Shown here: in pieces, positions 45,215 to 51,451 of the stretch
Layout: each line of letters opens with the position of its first letter
Position numbering within the stretch: the first letter of the stretch is position 1
Assembly (NCBI RefSeq): GCF_013204845.1
Contig: NZ_JABMKY010000030.1
Location: forward strand, 1-64,000
Direction: 5' to 3'
Length of the DNA stretch: 64,000 nt
DNA from: Paenibacillus qinlingensis
GTDB lineage: Bacteria > Bacillota > Bacilli > Paenibacillales > NBRC-103111
Translations under genes and position numbers: made by a program
The notes under the pieces: generated by a model
What the model saw: the letters and a program-made list of their open reading frames with translations, nothing else
What the model was told of the DNA's origin: nothing
The model's database searches: none

Positions 45215-46300
45215 TTATACAAGATCCTTTAGATGCTTTCGAAGATATCCGTTGCGCTTTTCAATGAAGCGAAAGATAAATTCAGGCTCACTATTAAATA
45301 GCGAAATGGATTCTTTTTTGAATGGATCTAAAGAAATATAGGGGGTTAATTGCTTGTGGAGATTTGTCACCATAGGTTCTATCGCGTTAACCGTAAATTT
45401 CGTTTCTAAAACTTCTTCCATAATACGACGGTATTGCTGCCGTATTTCCTTTACATCCAAAAGGCGTGCAGTGAGTGTATTATAACCTTGAATCGGAACA
45501 GCATAATATTCCATTATTTCGCCATTCCAATTTCGTCCCCAAGTAGCGTCATAATCCCATGGGATCATCTGATATAATCTCGTCTCTTCATTTCGAAATA
45601 TAGAATAGTTGTGAATAAACCCATCGTAGTTTTGGGTACACACTGCCCCGCATAACCACAATAAATAATTATTGATATCCATCTCCTTTTTCATCGCTTC
45701 ACCAAATTGGTCTCGGTTAACTGTATTTATGTTTACAATAAACCTTTCTAAATTTAGTTTATCCTTGTCAATACCCATTTTTTGTACATATCCAGACAAG
45801 AGGGACGGTTTTGGCTTTTCCTTTGGTGTTAATAATGAAAAATTCGCATGATAGATCGTGGCGTAAAAAATAGGACCTTGAGGAAGTTTTCTTTTTTGTA
45901 AAAAATATTCGTCCACCGATTCAAGTTCTAGATAAATCCCCTTTGTCTCCCCATTCAATTCAAGAAAGACATGCTTACTATTTGGAGCAAAACTCCCAAT
46001 GCTCTGGAAAAAATCAAAAGAAAGCTTGTTGCGCATTAATGATGGATCTCGGTATTCAGCATTTAAGTGTATCTCACGTCCAGCAAATTCTTCTTTATAT
46101 AACCTAAAGTCGATGCTATAGGATTTTTTTCGAAATTTACGGGTATGATCGCCCCGATATGATATCCCAATCTCATATGGAATGTTGTCTACAATTAATT
46201 TGGATGAAACAGGGTCATCTCTCCATACATCGTTATTTAGCACCTTAAGAACCTTCGGCTCAATCGTTATACCATAAGTAGGAATAGCAGTATGTTCCAT
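45215..46300 (-). CDS. CotH family spore-coat protein kinase
   Basis: 361 residues. CotH signatures are YRGDHTRKFRKKSYSIDF, LNAEYRDPSLMRNKLSFDF, a likely ATP-binding part with FLELNGETKGIYLELESVD, and the catalytic region QNYDGFIHNYSIFRNEE followed by MIPWDYDATWGRNWNG with the metal-binding DYD. In Bacillus subtilis CotH phosphorylates Ser residues of repeat-rich coat proteins CotB and CotG. ATG after AAGGGA. Forty-one bases separate it from the divergent GTGK-repeat gene, the natural candidate substrate. The SET gene follows directly in the same operon. Confidence 0.85.
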   Translation of the reverse strand: MEHTAIPTYGITIEPKVLKVLNNDVWRDDPVSSKLIVDNIPYEIGISYRGDHTRKFRKKSYSIDFRLYKEEFAGREIHLNAEYRDPSLMRNKLSFDFFQSIGSFAPNSKHVFLELNGETKGIYLELESVDEYFLQKRKLPQGPIFYATIYHANFSLLTPKEKPKPSLLSGYVQKMGIDKDKLNLERFIVNINTVNRDQFGEAMKKEMDINNYLLWLCGAVCTQNYDGFIHNYSIFRNEETRLYQMIPWDYDATWGRNWNGEIMEYYAVPIQGYNTLTARLLDVKEIRQQYRRIMEEVLETKFTVNAIEPMVTNLHKQLTPYISLDPFKKESISLFNSEPEFIFRFIEKRNGYLRKHLKDLV

Positions 46301-46341
46301 TCAATCATTCCCTTGCTTTTTTATATCTTATGAGGAAGTAA

Positions 46342-46827
46342 GTGGCTTTGATAATACATCTGGACATATCACTAGAACAAATAAAAATCGATTTACATAA
46401 GATACAACACCTTGATTTACAAGGATATTTAACGAAAGGTGGTCAAGTCAATATGGGAGAATCACAAATATTAGATTTAATAAAACAAGCTCAAGATGTC
46501 GGGTTAGATGAGTTCTTAGTTCGAAATCCCGTGTCCAATAAAGGTACGGGCGGTACGGGCAAAAGTACAGGTGGTACGGGCAAAGGTACGGGTGGTACGG
46601 GCAAAGGTACAGGTGGTACGGGCAAAGGTACGGGTGGTACGGGTAAAGGTACGGGTGGTACGGGCAAAGGTACGGGTAAAGGTACGGGCAAAGGTACGGG
46701 TAAAGGTACGGGTAAAGGTACGGGCAAAGGTACGGGTAAAGGTACGGGTAAAGGTACGGGCAAAGGTACGGGCAAAGGTACGGGCAAAGGTACAGGCGGT
46801 ACGGGTAAAGGTACAGGCAATAGTTAG
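46342..46827 (+). CDS. low-complexity GTGK-repeat protein, putative spore-coat or surface structural protein
   Basis: 161 residues. A 67-residue N-terminal region has the amphipathic segment SQILDLIKQAQDVGLDEFLV. It is followed by six GTGGTGK units (one with Ser for Gly), ten perfect GTGK units, one more GTGGTGK, and GTGNS. The repeat part contains only Gly, Thr, Lys and one Ser, so it is highly basic, flexible and rich in modifiable side chains. The start is GTG at 46342 or TTG at 46348 after GAGGAAG; an inner ATG at 46453 is also possible. The repeats recall CotG-type coat proteins in design, not in sequence. Confidence 0.65.
   Translation: MALIIHLDISLEQIKIDLHKIQHLDLQGYLTKGGQVNMGESQILDLIKQAQDVGLDEFLVRNPVSNKGTGGTGKSTGGTGKGTGGTGKGTGGTGKGTGGTGKGTGGTGKGTGKGTGKGTGKGTGKGTGKGTGKGTGKGTGKGTGKGTGKGTGGTGKGTGNS
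46543..46809 (+). repeat. tandem 21-bp and 12-bp coding repeats
   Basis: Six 21-bp units (46543-46668), ten 12-bp units GGTACGGGYAAA (46669-46788) and one further 21-bp unit (46789-46809). Units differ almost only by C/T or G/A at third positions, which points to recent expansion. Both unit lengths are multiples of three, so unit gain or loss keeps the frame. Confidence 0.9.
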
Positions 46828-46843
46828 ATTAAGAATAAGACAA

Positions 46844-46868
46844 AAGTAGGCAATAAAGTTGCCTGCTT
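46844..46868 (+). terminator. weak hairpin after the GTGK-repeat gene
   Basis: AAGTAGGCAA pairs with TTGCCTGCTT (one G-T pair), 17 bases after the stop codon, but there is no T-run. It may act with the larger inverted repeat downstream. Confidence 0.4.
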
Positions 46869-46887
46869 CATGGGAAAATTCTCGAAT

Positions 46888-46939
46888 AACTTGCCGTTAC
46901 AGATAGTACAATTTTCCGTGCTATCTGTAACGGCAAGTT
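46888..46939. repeat. perfect 19-bp inverted repeat
   Basis: AACTTGCCGTTACAGATAG (46888-46906) is mirrored at 46921-46939 around a 14-base loop. One arm is nearly identical to 2971-2989 in repeat copy C. It lacks a T-run, so it is not a simple terminator. Confidence 0.8.
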
Positions 46940-47026
46940 AAACCCTAACCCTCGCCAAATAAGGACCGTCAGACTGCGCGGCAGTCGACGATCCCTACTT
47001 AAGTTACGTTCCTTCTTAGGGCAAAT

Positions 47027-47215
47027 TCAAAGTCTCAATGTCACCATGAATAATAAGTAGAAGATAACAGGTAATCCTATAGCAGATATTATTGTGATCA
47101 CGGTACTTACTTTTTTCTTATCTCGTACTATTAACACTACAAACTTATACCCTAAAATACCAATCCATCCACCCAAACAATTTATGAAGTACTTCTGACA
47201 CAAATAAAAGCAGAC
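47027..47215 (-). pseudogene. 5'-truncated small membrane protein gene
   Basis: An open frame ends at 47027 and reads CLGGWIGILGYKFVVLIVRD, then KKKVSTVITIISAIGLPVIF and YLLFMVTLRL. This is two clear membrane helices with a basic loop. No ATG and no ribosome site are found upstream, where repeat-like sequence begins at 47223, so the 5' end seems to be lost. A TTG start near 47190 cannot be excluded. Confidence 0.4.
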
Positions 47216-47222
47216 AGTTGAT

Positions 47223-47276
47223 TCAACTATCGTTACCCGTCGTATTATGAGGTCAGCCAGTTTTTACTGGTTGACC
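47223..47276. repeat. right arm of the dispersed repeat plus 10-bp hairpin (copy N)
   Basis: CTATCGTTACCCGTCGTATTATGA resembles the family's right arm. It is followed by the stem GGTCAGCCAG (47251-47260) with CTGGTTGACC (47267-47276). It borders the intact IS110 element. Confidence 0.45.
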
Positions 47277-47299
47277 ATTTATTATTTTAGTGGTGTATT

Positions 47300-47486
47300 T
47301 CTCGGTAGCCGGGGCAGATCGGTCGTTCCCCTGGGTCTGTAACCCGTCGCTAAAACTGATCGCCCCCTACTTGTAGAAACCATGTTTAAGCTGGTTGAGA
47401 CGAATAGATCTCGCATAACAAGCGATGTTGTGGAACTACGAGCAGTGCTTAGGGGTACCGGCAATTTAATAAAGGGAGAGTGCGTT
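47300..47486 (+). ncRNA. candidate IS110 bridge (seek) RNA region
   Basis: The non-coding 5' region can form a stem of GGGGCAGATC (47311-47320) with GATCGCCCC (47358-47366), one bulged base, closing a 37-base internal loop that itself holds GGGTCTGTAACCC. More small stems follow (AACCA with TGGTT at about 47377-47395, and CGCATAACAAGCG). A stem closing a large loop fits a target- or donor-binding loop of a bridge RNA. No RNA boundaries can be proven here. Confidence 0.45.
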
Positions 47487-48689
47487 ATGAATCCAGTCAT
47501 TGGCCTGGATATTTCAAAAGGAAAAAGTGATGGACAAGTCTTCTTAGACAAGGGCAAACCCTTCGGAAATCCGTTTTGTTTTCAGCATAACCAAGAAGGT
47601 TTTAGCCAGCTTCTAGGCATCATTTCAAACGTACAAGATAAGTCTGGGAAAACTCCAGCTGTCATCCTGGAATCGACGGGGCACTATCATCAGGCCGTTA
47701 TTCAGTTCCTAGAGGAACACGGTATCCTGCATTTAGTTGTAAACCCACTCATTTCGCATCAAGCCAAGAAATCAAGTCTACGTAAAGTGAAAACAGATGC
47801 TGTCGATGCCTTACGGCTATGTGAACTGTACTTCAAAGAGGAATTTGAAGACCATAAACAACGCGGAGTTCAGTTATTGAATCTTAGGCACCTAACACGT
47901 CAGTTTGACTCTCTAACGCAAATGTATGTACAGGTTAAACTGCAGTTCCAAGCAGTCTTAGATCAGGTCTTCCCAGATTACAGAGGTATTTTCGGTGATC
48001 TCTATTCGAGAGTTTCATTACGGCTTCTAAAACAGTTTACAACCCCTGAAGCTTTTCAAGCAGCCGGTGAATCTAGTATTGCATATGTAATTGCTTGCCT
48101 CTGCCCAAGTCGTTCTAAACGCTGGGCTACTGACAAAGCAAACCGTATCGTAGCCGCTGCAACAAACAATCCTTTTCAGAAAGTAAACTATACCAGCCAT
48201 CTTATAAGCCTAGCGTTATACATTGATCTACTCCTTCAGTACCAAGAGCATCTTTCCCACCTGCAAAGCCAGATTGATGCCCTTGCTAAAGAAGTTGAAG
48301 AATATGAGATTATCCAATCGATTCCCGGTATAGGTAGCAAAATCGCTGCAACGATTCTGTCTGAGATCGGGGAAATCTATCGGTTTAACCGTGCAAAAAA
48401 GTTGGTTGCTATCGCTGGAATTGATCCTAGTGTTTATTCTTCAGGTAAGTTCACAGCGACAACCAATCGCATTACCAAACGTGGATCTAAGAAACTACGT
48501 CACGCCTTATATCTCGCCGTACTGTGCGGTCTGAAGAAGACCGGATCTAAAAAATTACGTGAGTTTTACGACAAGAAACGTGAAGAGGGAAAGCCTTATC
48601 GCGTTGCCCTCATCGCCTGTGTTAACAAGCTCCTTCACTGGATTTATGCCCTGTTAGTGAAGAAAGAAAGCTTTGTGGAAATAATTTAG
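47487..48689 (+). CDS. IS110-family transposase (recombinase), intact
   Basis: 400 residues from the ATG at 47487, six bases after GGGAGAG; the frame is open 35 codons further upstream through the RNA region. The DEDD_Tnp_IS110 domain begins VIGLDISKGKSDGQVF with the first Asp, then VILESTGHYHQAVIQFLEE, then the acidic pair in KVKTDAVDALRLCELYF. The C-terminal transposase_20 domain has IQSIPGIGSKIAATILSEIG, the AGIDPSVYSSG region with the conserved Ser, and TKRGSKKLRHALYLAV. No stop or frameshift seen, so it may be active. It is only distantly related to the broken copy at 43-44 kb. Confidence 0.9.
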   Translation: MNPVIGLDISKGKSDGQVFLDKGKPFGNPFCFQHNQEGFSQLLGIISNVQDKSGKTPAVILESTGHYHQAVIQFLEEHGILHLVVNPLISHQAKKSSLRKVKTDAVDALRLCELYFKEEFEDHKQRGVQLLNLRHLTRQFDSLTQMYVQVKLQFQAVLDQVFPDYRGIFGDLYSRVSLRLLKQFTTPEAFQAAGESSIAYVIACLCPSRSKRWATDKANRIVAAATNNPFQKVNYTSHLISLALYIDLLLQYQEHLSHLQSQIDALAKEVEEYEIIQSIPGIGSKIAATILSEIGEIYRFNRAKKLVAIAGIDPSVYSSGKFTATTNRITKRGSKKLRHALYLAVLCGLKKTGSKKLREFYDKKREEGKPYRVALIACVNKLLHWIYALLVKKESFVEII

Positions 48690-48716
48690 TTACCAAATTT
48701 ATTATTTAGAAGAAAA

Positions 48717-48743
48717 ACCTTCCAGAATGCTCAGGGAAGGTTA
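48717..48743 (+). terminator. hairpin after the IS110 transposase
   Basis: AACCTTCC (48717-48724) pairs with GGAAGGTT (48736-48743), followed by ATTTGG. It may be part of the element's right end or of the flanking DNA. Confidence 0.45.
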
Positions 48744-48870
48744 TTTGGTGCACCTAATTTGAAGTATACTCACATCTCAAAATAAATTTAAGAGAAAAAT
48801 GTTGACAAACTATTAGCTGGTTTTAGTTCAATACGGCAAGTCCAAGAGATAGGACTTGTCATACATTTTG

Positions 48871-49191
48871 TTATTGGACAATAACAGCTTCAGTTTTTGT
48901 AAGCCAACTGTCAATAGCTTTCAATGGGAAATATATTGTATTCCCAATTTTCACATATGGGATTTGACTTGTAGTTGTAGCCCCCATGGATTGTGGACCC
49001 AGTTTGTCTACCGCAGTTTCACTAATACCTAGGTATTGGGCTAATTCAGAACGGGTTAAAAGCTGATTCTGAAGATTAGAAGATGGAACCTCAACGTTAT
49101 TTTTGATAAATGAATTTGATATGAGCCAGCATCCAATTATTAAACAAACACCTAAAAATACAATGGTCAATGCATTTACAGAATTTTTCAT
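48871..49191 (-). CDS. membrane-anchored protein with excisionase-type helix-turn-helix
   Basis: 106 residues from the ATG at 49191, directly after GGAGGAAAAA; five earlier codons include that ribosome site. The N-terminus holds a membrane helix, ALTIVFLGVCLIIGCWLI, followed by a short linker. The C-terminal part is a HTH_17/excisionase-like domain with LLTRSELAQYLGISETAVDK and IPYVKIGNTIYFPLKAIDSW. A DNA-binding domain fixed to the membrane is unusual for this family, and it may sense something at the envelope or spore membrane. No neighbour indicates a role. Confidence 0.65.
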   Translation of the reverse strand: MKNSVNALTIVFLGVCLIIGCWLISNSFIKNNVEVPSSNLQNQLLTRSELAQYLGISETAVDKLGPQSMGATTTSQIPYVKIGNTIYFPLKAIDSWLTKTEAVIVQ

Positions 49192-49277
49192 TTTTTCCTC
49201 CTGCAATATATTTATTTTTCATATTCGTCCACGTAATAATAAACTCCTTTTACAAGGTAGTTATTATTTAAAATTAC

Positions 49278-49386
49278 GAATGCTGCCCGTTAGCGTGGAA
49301 AAGGCAGCCGATCATCATGGCCGGCTGCCGAGGTGTCTTTATTCAGCTATCGTTCCTCGTTAGCGTAATGACCTCATCTGTCATCA
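49278..49386. repeat. dispersed hairpin repeat, copy J (full length)
   Basis: Left arm ATGCTGCCCGTTAGCG, stem GGCAGCCG (49303-49310) with CGGCTGCC (49322-49329), right arm CTATCGTTCCTCGTTAGCG, and the extension ATGACCTCATCTGTCAT. This is the best complete example and serves as the reference. Confidence 0.85.
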
Positions 49387-49480
49387 CCACATGAACCTGC
49401 ATAGAATAAATCAACATTACCTGGTTAGTGATTTGTGTTCTTTGGACGGACCACACTTGAGAAACAATCATTTGGACGAC

Positions 49481-49512
49481 AACAACCTCACTTCTATTGA
49501 AGTGAGGTTGTT
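49481..49512. terminator. bidirectional terminator-like hairpin
   Basis: A 13-bp stem, AACAACCTCACTT (49481-49493) with AAGTGAGGTTGTT (49500-49512), lies just 3' of the frameshifted small gene. Confidence 0.7.
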
Positions 49513-49545
49513 TGAAGAGGTTATTAAGTTGTTTAAACAAATTCA

Positions 49546-49772
49546 TTAACCACCTGAATTTATATTTGCATCATCAATACCATTATTGCTGCTACTTTTT
49601 TTACTACTGTTTTGATTTGGTTTTTGGTTTTTTTGCATTGCTGATTCTATACTCTTTTTTTGGTTTGTCCTGATATTAGCCCACCCATCTTAATAATTGG
49701 AACATTAATATTATATGCTTTTAGGGACAATATACACCATTCATTTAGTGGACTTCTTTGGCACTCACTCAT
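49546..49772 (-). pseudogene. small Asn/Ser-rich gene with a frameshift in an A7 run
   Basis: From an ATG at 49772 the frame reads MSECQRSPLNEWCILSLKAY, then NINVPIIKMGGLISGQTK, and reaches a run of seven A (T on the plus strand, 49655-49661). In the next frame the sequence continues as KSIESAMQKNQKPNQNSSKK and SSSNNGIDDANINSGG to a stop. A single-base slip in the run would give one protein of about 75 residues. No good ribosome site is seen, so the start is uncertain. It could be a recent pseudogene, a slippage-controlled gene or a sequencing error. Confidence 0.4.
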
Positions 49773-49847
49773 TCGTATAAATGATTTACATATAGGAGAA
49801 AACAAGCATGTCAATACAAATAATTATATTAAGGAGAGAAAACCAAA

Positions 49848-50132
49848 ATGAAAAAGAAAGCATTTACGTTTTTTTTAAGTATGTGTTTCATGTTTCTGTT
49901 GTGTACAGGAGTATCGAGTGCCGCAGGTAGTACAGGTATGACTGGATCGGCATATAACGGATATGGTTCAGTTAACGGTACGACTACTACTAATAGTTAC
50001 GGGACAAATTCAACAGCTACTTATAGAACTAATGCTGCTACTGATGACAATGATAACAATTGGGGTTGGCTTGGCCTTCTAGGGTTAGTCGGTTTAGCTG
50101 GGTTAAAAAAGCGGAATCGTGAACACACCTAA
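49848..50132 (+). CDS. WGxxGxxG-type small secreted protein
   Basis: 94 residues. A signal peptide, FTFFLSMCFMFLLCTGVSSA, is followed by a Gly/Ser/Thr/Asn-rich spacer and a C-terminal sorting-like tail, NNWGWLGLLGLVGLAGLKKR. The tail has the WGxxGxxG motif, a hydrophobic helix and basic end residues. Proteins of this type are known from Bacillales genomes as short surface or spore proteins without an assigned function. ATG after AAGGAGAG, with a strong terminator following. Confidence 0.75.
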   Translation: MKKKAFTFFLSMCFMFLLCTGVSSAAGSTGMTGSAYNGYGSVNGTTTTNSYGTNSTATYRTNAATDDNDNNWGWLGLLGLVGLAGLKKRNREHT

Positions 50133-50150
50133 AATATAGACATTTCTACT

Positions 50151-50179
50151 AATAACCTCCGTTTCTAACGGAGGTTATT
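50151..50179 (+). terminator. terminator of the WGxxGxxG gene
   Basis: A perfect 13-bp stem, AATAACCTCCGTT with AACGGAGGTTATT, around a three-base loop, 18 bases after the stop codon. Confidence 0.8.
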
Positions 50180-50272
50180 GTATGATTCAATCCCGAGAAT
50201 TCCTTTTATAACTATATTATTACATTTTTTTCCATCCTTATACATCTATAAATCACTAATGACTTGCTACTA

Positions 50273-50374
50273 TTAAATTTTAGGAAAATTTCGACGCTTG
50301 ATTATGGTACATATAAAACATTTCGTTTTTTTTCCTCTTAACATTTGTTCATTTTCGCAAAGTAAACATCGCAT
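50273..50374 (-). CDS. 33-residue CxxC zinc-ribbon-like peptide
   Basis: The longer open frame is replaced by the ATG at 50374, five bases after GAGGTG. The product MRCLLCENEQMLRGKKTKCF carries on as ICTIIKRRNFPKI, so it has two CxxC pairs 13 residues apart, a minimal zinc ribbon, and a basic tail. It is probably a real small protein, perhaps sporulation-related like its neighbours, but the function is unknown. Confidence 0.5.
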   Translation of the reverse strand: MRCLLCENEQMLRGKKTKCFICTIIKRRNFPKI

Positions 50375-50533
50375 GTAATCACCTCTGTTGGTATTGTATC
50401 CAAAGGAAATAATCAAACATTCACTATTCAGTAATTTTTTTTCAATTATGTAAATCGACGGTACATGAATTTTAAAAGAATAAATGGGTATGATATACAA
50501 GTCATTAAACTAGAACAAAGGAGCTAAACTCAT

Positions 50534-51052
50534 ATGGGAATTTTAAGCGGTAATCCAAAAGATGAACCTCTACACTACGGGGAAATCTTTAGTGTATGGA
50601 CAGCGTCCACAGTGGCTAAAGGAGCTGTATCCTGTTATCAAGCCTATTTAAATCACTCAGGAGACAAAGATCTTAAAAAGATACTCGACGGTCTCATTGA
50701 TCAAGCAAATCTTGAAATAAAAGAATTAGATAAAATACTTATTGATAACGGAATTGCCACAGTTCCAACAATGCCTGAAAGACCGGCAGTTAAACTCGAG
50801 GATATCCCAGTCGGTGCAAGATTCGCTGATCCCGAGATTGCAGCCAAAATTGCTGCTGACGTTTCATTGGGATTGGTTGCCTGCAGTCAAGCTATGGGCC
50901 AATCCATTAGAGTTGATATTGGCGCTTTATTTGCAAAATACCATATAACTAAAACAGCATTAGGCCTTAAAATACTGGAGATGAGTAAAGAAAAAGGTTG
51001 GCTTGTTCCTCCTCCACTACAAATAAAAAGGCCTGAAACAGTAAATGCGTAG
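50534..51052 (+). CDS. DUF3231 family protein (ferritin-like, coat-protein-related)
   Basis: 172 residues made of helices with the family pattern LHYGEIFSVWTASTVAKGAV, SCYQAYLNHSGDKDLKKIL, and LGLVACSQAMGQSIRVDIGA. It covers one DUF3231 unit, whereas many relatives carry two in tandem. Relatives are often found beside spore coat genes; a role in the outer spore layers is inferred, not shown. ATG after AAGGAG, and a 20-bp terminator follows. Confidence 0.8.
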   Translation: MGILSGNPKDEPLHYGEIFSVWTASTVAKGAVSCYQAYLNHSGDKDLKKILDGLIDQANLEIKELDKILIDNGIATVPTMPERPAVKLEDIPVGARFADPEIAAKIAADVSLGLVACSQAMGQSIRVDIGALFAKYHITKTALGLKILEMSKEKGWLVPPPLQIKRPETVNA

Positions 51053-51096
51053 TTTAATCTAAATAGATGGTAATCTATTTGTATAATTAGGCATAG

Positions 51097-51141
51097 AAAC
51101 AGAAACAACTTCCTCGAAAGACGAGGAAGTTGTTTCTGTTT
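51097..51141 (+). terminator. strong terminator after the DUF3231 gene
   Basis: A perfect 20-bp stem (51097-51116 with 51122-51141) around a five-base loop; core AACAACTTCCTCG with CGAGGAAGTTGTT. Confidence 0.85.
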
Positions 51142-51211
51142 TGGGCCTTAGTCATTAATTCGTCATGCCAATCAAGGTAAGCCATTTTTCCGTCAAAACG
51201 GAAAGACAACA

Positions 51212-51345
51212 CTAAACAAAATCCGACTTGGGTGTATTCAAAGGATTAAAATAATCTTCGCCTTCGGGGTCTCGGACACGAGGCGGTAGACGAGATCCTC
51301 CCTTCAGCCGGTTCTTCCGCCTTCGACCCAGTAATACAAACAATT
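51212..51345 (-). other. unidentified short coding-like frame, possibly a gene fragment
   Basis: A minus-strand frame ends KNRLKGGSRLPPRVRDPEGE, then DYFNPLNTPKSDFV and a stop at 51212. The composition looks like a natural protein C-terminus. An overlapping frame from an ATG at about 51350 is less protein-like. No ribosome site is seen; repeat copy K starts directly upstream. Family not recognised. Confidence 0.3.
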
Positions 51346-51349
51346 TGTT

Positions 51350-51447
51350 CCATTATCCTGCCCGTTAACGTAATGGAGGCTGCCGATTATGCCGGCAGCC
51401 TCCCATTGGTGTGTTTATTGAACAAACGTTCCCAGTTAGCTTAACGA
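51350..51447. repeat. dispersed hairpin repeat, copy K (full length)
   Basis: Left arm ATTATCCTGCCCGTTAACG, stem GAGGCTGCCG (51376-51385) with CGGCAGCCTC (51393-51402), and right arm ACGTTCCCAGTTAGCTTAACG. It is nearly identical in its centre and right arm to copy A at the window start. Confidence 0.85.
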
Positions 51448-51451
51448 TGCG

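Larger units (their letters stand above)
47282..48716 (+). mobile_element. intact IS110-family insertion sequence
   Basis: One undisrupted transposase gene is preceded by about 200 non-coding structured bases and followed by a short non-coding tail, the layout of the IS110 group, whose bridge RNA is encoded 5' of the transposase. The exact ends cannot be fixed from sequence alone because this family lacks clear terminal inverted repeats. Confidence 0.6.

Noticed and set aside
46543..46809. CRISPR array
   Set aside because: The short repeats have no spacers and are coding; no cas genes are present.
46491..46849. Open frames antisense or shifted to the GTGK repeats (Pro-Val-Leu and Val-Arg-Ala-Lys types)
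   Set aside because: Any tandem repeat with a period divisible by three stays open in several frames. Only the plus-strand GTGK frame has a plausible start, ribosome site and non-repetitive N-terminal region.
49343..49546. 67-residue minus-strand ORF between repeat J and the split gene
   Set aside because: It runs through the repeat and the terminator hairpin and has no ribosome site.
49660..49851. 63-residue plus-strand ORF ahead of the WGxxGxxG gene
   Set aside because: It is antisense to a more protein-like frame and ends in the ribosome site of the next gene; likely chance.
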